Below, one piece after another: positions 34,730-44,047 of a stretch of DNA of 64,000 nt. Source of the DNA: Achromobacter agilis. GTDB taxonomy: Bacteria > Pseudomonadota > Gammaproteobacteria > Burkholderiales > Burkholderiaceae_B. The stretch is from contig NZ_UFQB01000017.1 of assembly GCF_900496965.1 (NCBI RefSeq), positions 1-64,000 on the forward strand, written 5' to 3'. The position numbers and the translations under genes were made by a program. The notes under the pieces are model-generated. The model ran no database searches, was not told the DNA's origin, and was given only the letters and a program-made list of their open reading frames with translations. Position 1 is the first letter of the stretch; each line of letters begins with the position of its first letter.

Positions 34730-34841
34730 AATGTGGGAAATAGTTTGTGAATATTTTGTATTTTAGGATTTCGGGTGCGTTAATTCAATCCAACGGACCG
34801 CGCCGCCTTCCAGGGCGCGGCAGAACAAGGATGAGGAGACC

Positions 34842-35687
34842 ATGGAATACGCCACCCTGGCCGTCGAGCGGCACGACTCCGTATGCCGCATCAGCCTGGC
34901 GCGGGAATCCGCGCGCAATGCCCAGAGCCAGCAGATGCTGGACGAACTGGACGACGCCCTGACCCGCGCGGAGCAGGACGACTCCGTGCGGGTCGTGGTG
35001 CTGGCGGGCCGCGGCGCCCATTTTTCCGCCGGGCACGATCTGAAGGAGGCCCAGGCCAAGCGCGCCGACTTCACGGTGGAGGAGCGCTGGGAGTACGAAT
35101 CGCGCCGCTACTACGGCTACTGCCTGCGCATCTGGGACTTCCCCAAGCCCACCGTGGCCCAGGTCCAGGGCGCCTGCGTGGCGGGCGGGTTCATGATCGC
35201 CAATATGTGCGATCTGGTGGTGTGCGCCGATACCGCGTACTTCTCCGACCCGGTGGGCCATACCTTGGCGGCCGCGGCCACGGAGGTGCTGATCCACCCC
35301 TGGGTGATGGGGCTGCGCAAGGCGAAGGAAATGCTCTACACCGGCGAAAAGGTCGATGCCCAGGAGGCGCTGCGGATCGGCATGGTGAACCGCGTGGTGC
35401 CCGAGGCCGAACTGGACGCCGCGACGCTGGCGCTGGCGCAGCGCATCGCGCAGGCGCCGCCATTCGGCCTGCGCCTGATCAAGCGGTCCCTGAACCGCAC
35501 GGCCGACGCGCAAGGTTTCCGCACGGCGCTGTCGGCGCATTTCGACACCCATCAGCTGTCGCACCTGAGCGAAGAATTCCAGGCCGTGCGCGGGCGCGGG
35601 CTGGCCCAGGCGATCCAGCGCAACAAGGATCTGCCATCGCGCGAAGCCGGGGCGCAGCCCGGCGGCAAGGCGAGCGAGTCCGTATGA
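34842..35687 (+). CDS. Enoyl-CoA hydratase/isomerase (crotonase family)
   Basis: A 281-aa crotonase with AHFSAGHDLKEAQ (oxyanion-hole segment, about residues 65-77) and QGACVAGGFMIANMCDLVV (about 109-127). The FSDPVGHTLAAAATEVLIHPWVMG region lacks the usual Glu-x-x-Gly hydratase pattern, so a non-hydratase reaction is possible. It is the first gene of the operon facing the IclR regulator and ends in an ATGA overlap with the acyl-CoA synthetase. Confidence 0.88.
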   Translation: MEYATLAVERHDSVCRISLARESARNAQSQQMLDELDDALTRAEQDDSVRVVVLAGRGAHFSAGHDLKEAQAKRADFTVEERWEYESRRYYGYCLRIWDFPKPTVAQVQGACVAGGFMIANMCDLVVCADTAYFSDPVGHTLAAAATEVLIHPWVMGLRKAKEMLYTGEKVDAQEALRIGMVNRVVPEAELDAATLALAQRIAQAPPFGLRLIKRSLNRTADAQGFRTALSAHFDTHQLSHLSEEFQAVRGRGLAQAIQRNKDLPSREAGAQPGGKASESV

Positions 35688-37768
35688 CCGCGGCATTGGA
35701 ATCCCTGCTCAATCCGCGTTCCATCGCGATGATCGGCGCCAGCGCCGACGCGGGACGCATCGGCGGCATGCCCCTGGATCTGTTGACGCGCTTCGGCTAC
35801 GCGGGCGGCATCTACCCCGTGAACCCGAAGTACCAGGAGGTGTTCGGCCGGCGCTGCTGGCCCGACATCGAATCCGTGCCCGAACCGGTGGACCTGGCGG
35901 TGCTGGCGATCGCCGCCGCGGACGTGACGCCCATGCTGCGCCGCTGCCACGCCCGGGGCGTGCGCGCGGCCATCGTGTATGCGGCGGGTTTCGCCGAGGC
36001 GGGCGGAGAGGGCGCGCGCCTGCAGGACGAACTGGAAGCGTTCGTGGCGGAAAGCGGCATGGCCGTGGCCGGCCCGAACTGCATGGGCTTCGCCAACCTG
36101 AACACCCAGGCCTACACCGCGTTCGCATCCGTGTTCAAGACCGCGCCGGCGCAGAGCGGGCCCGGCACCGTCAGCCTGCTGACGCAGAGCGGGAACGTAT
36201 GCGCCGCCGTGTACGCCATCGCGCGCCGGCTCGGCCTGCCGTTTTCGCACTTCATCAATACCGGCAACGAAGCCTGCCTGGATTTTTCGCAGTACCTCGA
36301 ATACCTGGCCGCCGATCCGCAGACGGAAATCGTGCTGGGCTATATCGAACAGCTGCGCGACGGCGAGCGCTTCATCCGCGCCTGCCGCGAGCTGGAGCGC
36401 CAGGGCAAGCTGCTGATCGCGCTGAAGGCGGGCACGACCGACAAGGGCGCGCAGGCGGTGCAGTCGCATACGTCGGCGCTGGCCGGGGACCGGCGCGTGT
36501 ACGGGGCGGCCTTCCGCCAGCTGAACGTGATCGAGGCCACGGACTTCGCGCAGATGGCGTACCTGGCAAGCCTGGCGACGCTGCGCCACCGCAGCGCGGG
36601 CAAGCGCGTCGCGGTGCTGACGATGTCGGGCGCCCTGGGCGCCATCCTTGCGGACAAATTCATCGGCGCGGGACTGGAACTGCCCGACCTGCCGCCGGAC
36701 CTGCAGGCCGTGCTGCGCGGGGGCATTCCCGATTACGGCATGGTGGGCAACCCGGTGGACGTGACGGGCAATGTCGTTAATGATCCGGACTTCGTGCGCA
36801 CCGTGCTGCAGGCGCTGGCGACCAGCCCGGCCATCGACGCCGTGGTCGTGTATGCGCCCGGCTACATGCTCGACCGCATGGCCGGCGCGCTGGCGGACGT
36901 GTCGCGCGCGCATCCGCGCCTGTTCGTCGCCATCGATACCGGCCTGGCCCAGAGCCGCGCCGCGCTGCGCGAGGCCGGAGTGGCGGTGTTCGAGGACCTG
37001 GGCCTGGCGGTCTCGGCGCTGGCTCCCTATCTGCTGTGGTGCGAGGCGCGCGGCGCAAGGCGCATCGCCCCGGCGCCGGCGCTCGCCGCGGCGACGGCGC
37101 CGGCGCTGCCGTGCAACGAGGCGGATGCCCGCGCCTACGTGGCGGCCTTCGGCCTGCCGCAGGCGCAGGCGCGCGCCGCCCGCAGCGCGGACGAAGCGGC
37201 GGCGGACGCGCGGGCCGCCGGCTACCCTGTGGCGCTGAAGATCCTGAGCCCCGACATCGCCCACAAGACGGAGGCGGGCGGCGTGGCGCTGAACCTGGCG
37301 GACGACGAGGCCGTGCGCGGCGCGTACCGCGCAGTGACGCAGGCCGCGGCGGGGGCGCAGCCGGACGCCCGCATCGATGGCGTGATGGTGCAGAAGATGG
37401 AACGCGGCGTCGCCGAAATCATCGTCGGCGCCACTCGCGATCCGGTCTTCGGCCCCGTGCTGACCGTGGGCCTGGGCGGCGTGCTGACCGAGCTCTACCA
37501 GGACACCAGCCACCGCCTGCTGCCGGTCGACGAAGACATCGCCTTGCAGATGCTGCGCGAGCTCAAGGCGTTTGCGCTGCTGGACGGCTACCGGGGCAAG
37601 CCCCGGGCCGATGTGGCGGCGGCGTGCCGGAGCATCGTGGCCGTGGGCAACGCCTTGCTGGCGGCTCCCGCGGACGTGGCGGAAATCGAAGTCAATCCAT
37701 TGCTGATCAAAGAGGCGGGACAGGGCGTCGCGGTATTGGACGCCTTGATCCTGCCCGCAACCCCGTAG
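35684..37768 (+). CDS. Acetate-CoA ligase (ADP-forming)-type acyl-CoA synthetase
   Basis: A 694-aa fused-subunit synthetase. The order is a CoA-binding Rossmann domain (NPRSIAMIGASADAGRIGG, residues 10-28), succinyl-CoA-ligase-like domains with the phosphohistidine candidate His262 in QSHTSALAGD, then a C-terminal ATP-grasp (GYPVALKILSPDIAHKTEAGGV, near 470-495, to the end). No acetyltransferase domain is attached, unlike Pat. The frame is open upstream to 34883, but the ATG at 35684 overlaps the crotonase stop. It probably activates the acid bound by the next gene's receptor. Confidence 0.92.
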   Translation: MTAALESLLNPRSIAMIGASADAGRIGGMPLDLLTRFGYAGGIYPVNPKYQEVFGRRCWPDIESVPEPVDLAVLAIAAADVTPMLRRCHARGVRAAIVYAAGFAEAGGEGARLQDELEAFVAESGMAVAGPNCMGFANLNTQAYTAFASVFKTAPAQSGPGTVSLLTQSGNVCAAVYAIARRLGLPFSHFINTGNEACLDFSQYLEYLAADPQTEIVLGYIEQLRDGERFIRACRELERQGKLLIALKAGTTDKGAQAVQSHTSALAGDRRVYGAAFRQLNVIEATDFAQMAYLASLATLRHRSAGKRVAVLTMSGALGAILADKFIGAGLELPDLPPDLQAVLRGGIPDYGMVGNPVDVTGNVVNDPDFVRTVLQALATSPAIDAVVVYAPGYMLDRMAGALADVSRAHPRLFVAIDTGLAQSRAALREAGVAVFEDLGLAVSALAPYLLWCEARGARRIAPAPALAAATAPALPCNEADARAYVAAFGLPQAQARAARSADEAAADARAAGYPVALKILSPDIAHKTEAGGVALNLADDEAVRGAYRAVTQAAAGAQPDARIDGVMVQKMERGVAEIIVGATRDPVFGPVLTVGLGGVLTELYQDTSHRLLPVDEDIALQMLRELKAFALLDGYRGKPRADVAAACRSIVAVGNALLAAPADVAEIEVNPLLIKEAGQGVAVLDALILPATP

Positions 37769-37804
37769 CGCGCGAGCGCAATGCAATCCCAGGAGGAGAC
37801 AAGC

Positions 37805-38773
37805 ATGATGAAGAGACTATTGGCCGGCGTGGCGCTGGCGTGCATCGGCGCCGCCGGCCCGGCGCAGGCTCAGGATAACTATCCCAACCGCCCCGTGCGC
37901 ATCGTGGTGCCGTTTTCGCCGGGCGGCGCGACCGACATCATGAGCCGCGTGCTGGCGGAGAAGCTCGGCGCCAGGCTGGGCCAGCCGGTGATCGTGGAGA
38001 ACAAGCCGGGCGGCGGCACGATGATCGCTTCCGACTACGTGTCGCGCGCCGAGCCCGACGGCTATACCTTGCTGATGGCGGCATCGTCGCTGGGCATCGC
38101 GCCCAGCATTTATGCCAAAGTCAATTACGACCCGATCAAGGACTTCACCCCCGTCACTCAGGTGGCCTCGGTGGTGCACGTGCTGGAAGTGCATCCGTCG
38201 GTTCCCGCCAAGAACGTGGGCGAGCTGATCGCCTACCTGAAGGCGAATCCGGGCAAGGTCAGCTATGGGTCGGTGGGCACCGGCAGCTCCACCCACCTGG
38301 AGGCGGAACTGTTCAACAGCATGGCGGGCGTGCAGATGGCGCACATCCCGTACAAGGGCAGCGCGCCGGCCTTGAACGACCTGGTGGCGGGCCGCCTGCA
38401 GGTCATGTTCGACGCCTGGGCGTCGTCCGGGCCCTTCGTGAAGGACGGCAAGCTGCGCGTGCTGGCGGTGACCACGGCGCAGCCTTCGGCCTCGGTGCCG
38501 GACCTGCCGACGGTGTCGGCCTCGGGCCTGCCCGGCTACTCCGCCATGCCCTGGCTGGGCCTGGTGGCGCCCGCCGGTACGCCGAAGCCGGTGGTGGACA
38601 AGCTCTACCAGAACCTCGCGAAGATCCTGGAACAGCCCGACGTCAAGGCGCAGTTCGTGGGGTTGGGGCTGGACATCATCGGCAGCGACCCCAAGGCCTT
38701 CGGCGCGTTCATCCGCCAGGACGTCGCGACCTGGGCCAAGGTCGCGCGCGATTCGAACATCCGCCTGGAGTGA
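37805..38773 (+). CDS. Bug (TctC) family periplasmic receptor
   Basis: A 322-aa Bug receptor with a signal peptide ending near PAQAQ, then YPNRPVRIVVPFSPGGATDIMSR, VENKPGGGTMIASDY and EPDGYTLLMAAS. It is complete in both regions deleted from the 6657 Bug gene. AGGAGGAGACAAGC precedes ATGATG; the ATG at 37805 is chosen, with 37808 equally possible. It lies between the acyl-CoA synthetase and an ACAD gene and so presumably captures their substrate. Confidence 0.93.
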   Translation: MMKRLLAGVALACIGAAGPAQAQDNYPNRPVRIVVPFSPGGATDIMSRVLAEKLGARLGQPVIVENKPGGGTMIASDYVSRAEPDGYTLLMAASSLGIAPSIYAKVNYDPIKDFTPVTQVASVVHVLEVHPSVPAKNVGELIAYLKANPGKVSYGSVGTGSSTHLEAELFNSMAGVQMAHIPYKGSAPALNDLVAGRLQVMFDAWASSGPFVKDGKLRVLAVTTAQPSASVPDLPTVSASGLPGYSAMPWLGLVAPAGTPKPVVDKLYQNLAKILEQPDVKAQFVGLGLDIIGSDPKAFGAFIRQDVATWAKVARDSNIRLE

Positions 38774-38777
38774 CGGC

Positions 38778-39965
38778 ATGACCCAGATGGAAACCGCCGC
38801 GGCGGACGACGAGACGTTCCGCCAGGCGCTGCGCGCCTGGCTGGAGTCGGCCTACGCACGATTCGTCCGCGGCTGGCCGGGCGGGGCCGACCCGCGCAAC
38901 CTGGATTTCCGGCGCGCCTGGGAAGACACCCTGTGCGCCAACGGGTGGTCGGGGCTGGGCTGGCCCAGGGAGTACGGCGGGCGGGCCCTGCCGCTGTCGC
39001 GGCAGGCGGTTTTCCACGAAGAGCATGCGCGCTGCGGCGCACCGCTGGGCGTGAACCTGATCGGACACGGCATTCTCGCGCCGACGCTGCTGCATTTCGG
39101 CAGCGAGGCGCAGAAGCGCCGTTTCCTGCCGGGCATCCTGTCCAACCGCGAAGTGTGGTGCCAGGGCTATTCCGAACCGGGGGCGGGTTCCGACCTCGCT
39201 TCCGTGCGCACGCGGGCAGAGCCGGCGCAGGGCGGCTATCTGCTCAACGGGCACAAGATCTGGACTTCGTTCGCCGACCGGGCGCAGCGCTGCTTCGTGC
39301 TGGCGCGCACGGATCCGCAGGCTTCCCGGCACAAGGGCCTGAGCTTCCTGCTCGTCGATATGCGCAGTCCCGGCGTGCGCGTGGAACCCATCCGCCAGCT
39401 CACGGGCGAGGCCGAGTTCTGCGAAGTGTTTTTCGAAAACGTGCGCGTGCCGCGCGAAGACCTGCTGGGCGAGGAGAACCAGGGCTGGAAGATCGCCATG
39501 GCCGCGGCCAGTTTCGAGCGCGGCACCTACTTCATCCCGCGGTTGGTGCGGTTCGCGCAGGAGCTGCGGCAGGTGCGGGCGCTTGCGCTGCGCGCCGACG
39601 CCTACGGCCGCGTGCCGGCGTCCTCGGCCGCCGTGCGCCATCGCTGGGCGCGCCTGGCCGCCGACAGCCACGTGCTGGCGCTGAAATCGCAGCGCGCCCT
39701 GGCCGGCGCCATGCGCGGCGATCCGCCGGGCCCGGAGGGATCCTCTACCAAGATCCATTGGAGCGAAGCGCACCAGCGACTGCTCGAACTGTCGCTGCTG
39801 CTGCTGGGCGACGATGCCTGCCTGGCGGACGGTTCGGCGGATCCATGCGCGGCCGGCCTGGTGCACGCCTATCTGTGGTCGCGCGCGGAAACCATCCTGG
39901 CTGGCACATCGGAGATCCAGCGCAACATCATCGCCGAGCAAATGCTCGGCCTGCCCAAGGCTTGA
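38778..39965 (+). CDS. Acyl-CoA dehydrogenase, large subunit type
   Basis: A 395-aa flavoprotein dehydrogenase. Motifs include WCQGYSEPGAGSDLASVRTRA, NGHKIWTSFADRAQRCFV and the C-terminal GTSEIQRNIIAEQMLGLPKA. It starts 4 bp after the Bug stop codon and is followed, 6 bp on, by a small ACAD, mirroring the pair at 27880-30043. The role is alpha-beta dehydrogenation of a CoA ester of unknown identity. Confidence 0.92.
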   Translation: MTQMETAAADDETFRQALRAWLESAYARFVRGWPGGADPRNLDFRRAWEDTLCANGWSGLGWPREYGGRALPLSRQAVFHEEHARCGAPLGVNLIGHGILAPTLLHFGSEAQKRRFLPGILSNREVWCQGYSEPGAGSDLASVRTRAEPAQGGYLLNGHKIWTSFADRAQRCFVLARTDPQASRHKGLSFLLVDMRSPGVRVEPIRQLTGEAEFCEVFFENVRVPREDLLGEENQGWKIAMAAASFERGTYFIPRLVRFAQELRQVRALALRADAYGRVPASSAAVRHRWARLAADSHVLALKSQRALAGAMRGDPPGPEGSSTKIHWSEAHQRLLELSLLLLGDDACLADGSADPCAAGLVHAYLWSRAETILAGTSEIQRNIIAEQMLGLPKA

Positions 39966-39971
39966 ATTCCC

Positions 39972-41006
39972 ATGGACCTGCATCCGACCGAAGACCAGCG
40001 CATGCTGCAAGACGCGGCCCAGCGCTACCTGGCCGAACGCCATCCTCCCGCCGTGGCCCGCGCGGCGGCCGTCCGGCCCCAGGAGGCACGCCTCGCGCAA
40101 TGGCGAGAAATCGCCGGGCAGGGCTGGCCGGCCCTGCTGGCGCCCGTTACGCATGACGGGCTGGGGCTGGGCATGCGCGAGGCCTGGATCGTGGCCGAGG
40201 CCGCCGGACGGCATCTCCTGAGCCTGCCGCTGGCGGCCAACATGGCGGTCCTGCCCACACTGTGCGCGGCGGGCGCGGGCGGACCCGTGGCGCAGTGGGC
40301 GGCCGCGATGATGGCGGGCGACACCTATTTCGCCGACGCCGCCTTGCGGCCCGACGGTTCGGCCTTGGTCGAAGGGGCCGGCGTGCGCGCGCTGGCGCTG
40401 CGCCGGACGGGCGCCACCGCCTTGCGGGTGGAGCTACACGCGCCCGTGGCGGGCGAGGCCGGGCTGGATCCGACCATGCCCGTGAAGCAGGTCCGTTCGC
40501 CCGAAGTGCTGGAGAGCGCCGACCTGGAGGTCGCGCCGCAGACGTGGGTGCAATTGCGCACCCGGCTGCTTCTGCTGCGGTCGGCCGAATTGCTGGGGGC
40601 GGCCTCGGCGGCCCTGGACGCGGCGGCGGCCTATGCGCGCGAACGCCGCCAGTTCGATCGCGCGATCGGCGCGAACCAGGCGGTCAAGCACCGCCTGGCC
40701 GATGACTGGATGGCCCTGGACGACGCGCGGCTGGCGGGTGTCGCGGCCGTCGGGGCGCTAGATGCCGGCGCCGGGTCCGCGGAGCGGGACAGTCTGTTCC
40801 CGCCGTTGCTGGCCGTCGAGGCCGGCCGGCGTGCCGCCCAGAACGCCGTCCAGGTCCACGGGGCGCTGGGCGTGACCTGGGAATGCGATGCGCATCTCTA
40901 CCTGAAGCGCGTGTTGCGCCTGGCGGCCTGCCTGCAGGCGGAAGCGTCCTGCACGGATCTGCTGGAACGGATCTGGGAGAGCGGCGCGGACAGGCTGGCG
41001 GCCTAG
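39972..41006 (+). CDS. Acyl-CoA dehydrogenase, small subunit type
   Basis: A 344-aa ACAD-fold protein with a weak N terminus and the C-terminal motifs AYARERRQFDRAIGANQAVKH and QVHGALGVTWECDAHLYLKR. It is the likely partner of the preceding large ACAD in a heteromeric dehydrogenase. It ends the operon. Only 70 bp separate it from the next gene, which looks functionally unrelated. Confidence 0.88.
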   Translation: MDLHPTEDQRMLQDAAQRYLAERHPPAVARAAAVRPQEARLAQWREIAGQGWPALLAPVTHDGLGLGMREAWIVAEAAGRHLLSLPLAANMAVLPTLCAAGAGGPVAQWAAAMMAGDTYFADAALRPDGSALVEGAGVRALALRRTGATALRVELHAPVAGEAGLDPTMPVKQVRSPEVLESADLEVAPQTWVQLRTRLLLLRSAELLGAASAALDAAAAYARERRQFDRAIGANQAVKHRLADDWMALDDARLAGVAAVGALDAGAGSAERDSLFPPLLAVEAGRRAAQNAVQVHGALGVTWECDAHLYLKRVLRLAACLQAEASCTDLLERIWESGADRLAA

Positions 41007-41076
41007 TTGCGCAAAGCGCCGGTTCGTGTGCACAGGCCGCGGGGCGGGCAGGCGGACTCCGACCTACAATCCCGCC

Positions 41077-41847
41077 ATGCATAAATCGACCTTTCCTTCC
41101 GAACTCGACCAGCCCACCCTTTCCGAGGTGGACGGCATCCGCTATCTGCACTTCAACACCGAATGGGTCCAGGGCGCGATGCGCATCAAGAACCCGTCGG
41201 AACTGGTGCTGGAATACACCAGCCAGATGATGGCCTGGCTGCTGTTCCTGGAGCCGCCCAAGGAGGAAGCCATCGGCATGCTGGGCCTGGGCGCCGGCTC
41301 GCTGGCGCGATTCTGCGTCAAGCATACCCGCGCGCCGCTGCTGGCGGTGGAATGGAACCCGCGCGTGACGGCGGCCTGCCATATGTTCTTCCGGCTGCCC
41401 GGATCCAACCGGCTCGAAGTCGAACACGCCGACGCCGGCGTCTGGGCGGCCGACCCGCTCAACGCGGGGCGTTGCCCGGTGCTGATGGTCGACCTCTACG
41501 ACGCTTCGGCCGAGGGGCCGGTGCGCGACAGCGTGAAGTTTTACCGCGATTGCCGCCGGGTGCTGGGCGAGGTGGGTGTGCTGGCCGTGAACCTGTTCGG
41601 CCGCCACGAGAGCTTCGGCAGGAATATCGACAATTTGTCGAAGGCTTTCGACGACCGGGTAGTGCTGCTGCCCGAAATCGACGCGGGCAACCAGATCGTG
41701 CTGGCTTTTTCCGGCCCGCGCCTGGCCATTTCGCCGGCCCAGCTACTGGGCCGGGCCGAGATCGTCGAGGCCCGCTACGGCCTGCCGGCGCGCCGCTGGG
41801 CGCGCTCGCTGACCCGCCACGCCGTGGACGGCGTGCTGCACTTCTAG
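41077..41847 (+). CDS. Spermidine synthase-like methyltransferase-fold protein
   Basis: A 256-aa protein with a spermidine synthase/methyltransferase Rossmann fold: EEAIGMLGLGAGSLARFCVK (nucleotide loop), APLLAVEWNP (acidic residue at the end of strand 2) and CPVLMVDLYDA. It lacks the N-terminal beta domain typical of true SpeE, so aminopropyl transfer is uncertain. The upstream in-frame ATG at 41026 has no support; 41077 gives MHKSTF. It is soluble, unlike the membrane-embedded homologue at 55202-56713. The function is unknown. Confidence 0.75.
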   Translation: MHKSTFPSELDQPTLSEVDGIRYLHFNTEWVQGAMRIKNPSELVLEYTSQMMAWLLFLEPPKEEAIGMLGLGAGSLARFCVKHTRAPLLAVEWNPRVTAACHMFFRLPGSNRLEVEHADAGVWAADPLNAGRCPVLMVDLYDASAEGPVRDSVKFYRDCRRVLGEVGVLAVNLFGRHESFGRNIDNLSKAFDDRVVLLPEIDAGNQIVLAFSGPRLAISPAQLLGRAEIVEARYGLPARRWARSLTRHAVDGVLHF

Positions 41848-41946
41848 GCGAGGGCGCGCCCGTCCTGGGCGGTGCGGATCCATTAGGGTAGGTACGGAGG
41901 CGGAAGGGGCTTTACCTTTCCGCCCGTCCGGACCTATCATGGGCTT

Positions 41947-41962
41947 ATTCATAATTATGAAT
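41947..41962. promoter_or_regulatory. Perfect 16-bp palindrome, operator candidate for the malonate-module GntR
   Basis: ATTCATAATTATGAAT is its own exact reverse complement. It sits 39-54 bp before the GntR start in an AT-rich patch. GntR regulators typically autoregulate through such a site, which here would also control the downstream malonate genes. Confidence 0.65.
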
Positions 41963-42000
41963 TACGGCAGGCTTGTGGCAAGCTCGCCGGCCATCGCCCC

Positions 42001-42753
42001 ATGACCCTGCCCATCGTCCGTCAAGCCCTCTACCTGGAAGTCGCCGACCGCCTGCGCGGCATGATCCACGCGCGTTCCCTGCGCAACGGCGACTGGATCG
42101 ACGAACTACGCCTGGCGGGCGAGCTGGGCATTTCCCGCACGCCCCTGCGCGAGGCGCTGAAGGTGCTGGCCACCGAAGGGCTGGTGCGGCTGGAACCCCG
42201 GCGCGGCTGCTTCGTCAATGAACTGTCCTCGCAAGATCTCGAAGACATCTTCCCCCTGATGGCCATGCTGGAAGGGCGCTGCGCCTTCGAGGCCGCGCGC
42301 AAGGCCAGCGACGAACAGCTGGCCGCGCTGGAGCCGCTGCACGCCGAACTGGCCGGCCATGCCGAGGCCGGGCGCATCGATGCCTACTACAAGACCAACT
42401 ATCTGATCCACGAGGCGGTGCAGGCCCTGGCCGGCAACCAGTGGCTGTCGGACATGGTCGGCAACCTGCGCAAGGTCCTGAGCCTCTCGCGCCACCGCAG
42501 CCTGTCGCAGCCCGGCCGGATCCAGGAATCCTGCGCCGAGCACCTGGCCATTTTCAAGGCGCTGAAGGCGCGCGACGGTGACGCCGCGCAAGCGCTCGCG
42601 CACAACCACCTGATGCGGCAGCTGGAAGCGCTGCGCGCATTGAGCCATGCGGACGCCGGCGATCCGGCGTCGTCAGAACCCATCGTCATCGAGGAGCCCG
42701 CCCATGTCCGGACCCGTCCATCTCGCACCCGCGCGCGGCGCGCGCACGCCTGA
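42001..42753 (+). CDS. GntR-family regulator of the malonate module (MatR-like)
   Basis: A 250-aa FCD-type GntR regulator. The HTH spans about residues 10-75 (LRLAGELGISRTPLREALKVLATEGLVRLEPRRG), and a helical effector domain includes YLIHEAVQALAGN (metal-type His). Its last 50 bp overlap the malonyl-CoA decarboxylase gene, an unusually deep overlap. By position it matches MatR of matABC systems. The extreme C terminus (TRPSRTRARRAHA) is encoded within that overlap and is probably non-essential. Confidence 0.86.
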   Translation: MTLPIVRQALYLEVADRLRGMIHARSLRNGDWIDELRLAGELGISRTPLREALKVLATEGLVRLEPRRGCFVNELSSQDLEDIFPLMAMLEGRCAFEAARKASDEQLAALEPLHAELAGHAEAGRIDAYYKTNYLIHEAVQALAGNQWLSDMVGNLRKVLSLSRHRSLSQPGRIQESCAEHLAIFKALKARDGDAAQALAHNHLMRQLEALRALSHADAGDPASSEPIVIEEPAHVRTRPSRTRARRAHA

Positions 42754-44020
42754 GCCCGAGGCCGATACCGTCGACGCTGCCGCCGAGGCGGAAAGCGCGG
42801 GCCTGATCACACGGCTTGGCCGGCTGTGGGAGCGCGGCCGCCTGCCAAGCGAATCCGAAGTCCGGCGCCTGTTCGAGGCGCGGCTGACCGACGTGGCCGC
42901 CAACAAGCTGGCGCGCCGCTGGTGCGAACAATATGCAGCGGCGGATGGCAAGGACCGGCGGCTGATGCTGGCCGCGCTGGCGCAGGCGCGCGGCTCCTTC
43001 CCCGAAGGCGGCGGCGAGGGCGTGCGCCTCTTCAAGCGCTTCAACGCCCAGCCCCAGGGGCTGCGCTTTCTGGTGGAACTGCGCGCGGACATGCTGCGCT
43101 GGCGCAAGCAGGTGGCGGGCATCCAGGTGCTGGACAAGGATCTGGAAGGCCTGCTGTCCGCGTGGTTCGACGTGGGCCTGCTGGAATTGCGCCCGCTGAC
43201 CTGGGATTCGCCGGCCTCGCTGCTGGAAAAACTGATCCTCTACGAGGCCGTCCACGAGATCAAGTCCTGGGACGATCTGCGCCGCCGCGTGTCGCCGGAC
43301 CGCCGCTGCTACGCCTATTTCCACCCGCAGATGCCCGGCGTGCCGCTCATCTTCGTGGAGGTGGCGTTCGCCAGCCAGATGGCCGACGACGTGCAGGTGC
43401 TGCTGGACAGCACGCTGCCGCCGCAGGACCTGGACAAGGCGCGCTGGGCCATCTTCTATTCCATCTCGAATACGCAGCCGGGCCTGAAGGGCATCAGTTT
43501 CGGCAACTTCCTGCTCAAGCGCGTGGTCGAGCAGCTGCTGGACGAACTGCCCAAGCTCAAGTCCTTCGCCACCCTGTCGCCGATCCCGGGCTTCGCGGAT
43601 TGGCTGGGCAAGCTGGAGGCCGAGGCGGTCGAGGGCATCGTGCGCGAGGACAAAGTCCGCGCCAAGGCCCGCAAGCGCGAGGGCGTGCCCGACGGACGGC
43701 GCTGGGTCGAGCGCCTGGCCAAGGCGGCCCAGGGCGAAACATCGGACGTGGTCAAGCGGGCGGGTTTCCGCCTGGCGGCCACCTATCTGCAATCCATGAA
43801 GAACGGGCTGCCGGTGGATCCCGTGGCGCGGTTCCACCTGGGCAACGGCGCGCGCATCGAACGGCTCAACTGGGCGGCGGACACGTCGCCCAAGGGGCTC
43901 AAGCAGTCTTGCGCCATGATGGTCAACTATCTTTACGACCTGGATGAACTGGATGACAACCTTGCCCGCCTGGGCGAAGGCAAGCCCCAGGTCAGCCGGG
44001 GCGTGGGGCGCGTGGCCTAG
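42704..44020 (+). CDS. Malonyl-CoA decarboxylase
   Basis: A 438-aa enzyme that converts malonyl-CoA to acetyl-CoA and CO2. It shows the MCD helical N-terminal region and the acetyltransferase-like catalytic domain: GISFGNFLLKRVVEQLLDEL, the Ser of LSPIPGF, and the late PVARFHLGNGARIERLNW with the expected catalytic His. The ATG at 42704 follows GAGGAGCCCGCCC and gives MSGPVHLAP; an upstream ATG at 42647 lies deeper within the regulator. With MatB two genes downstream it makes a malonate-to-acetyl-CoA route (MatA role). Confidence 0.94.
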   Translation: MSGPVHLAPARGARTPEPEADTVDAAAEAESAGLITRLGRLWERGRLPSESEVRRLFEARLTDVAANKLARRWCEQYAAADGKDRRLMLAALAQARGSFPEGGGEGVRLFKRFNAQPQGLRFLVELRADMLRWRKQVAGIQVLDKDLEGLLSAWFDVGLLELRPLTWDSPASLLEKLILYEAVHEIKSWDDLRRRVSPDRRCYAYFHPQMPGVPLIFVEVAFASQMADDVQVLLDSTLPPQDLDKARWAIFYSISNTQPGLKGISFGNFLLKRVVEQLLDELPKLKSFATLSPIPGFADWLGKLEAEAVEGIVREDKVRAKARKREGVPDGRRWVERLAKAAQGETSDVVKRAGFRLAATYLQSMKNGLPVDPVARFHLGNGARIERLNWAADTSPKGLKQSCAMMVNYLYDLDELDDNLARLGEGKPQVSRGVGRVA

Positions 44021-44047
44021 AACGACAAAACAAAGAGGGCAGGGGTC

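Noticed and set aside
41077-41847. Membership of the soluble spermidine-synthase-like gene in the polyamine cluster
   Set aside because: It lies 11 kb away from speD, lacks the SpeE N-terminal domain and has no shared promoter motif.
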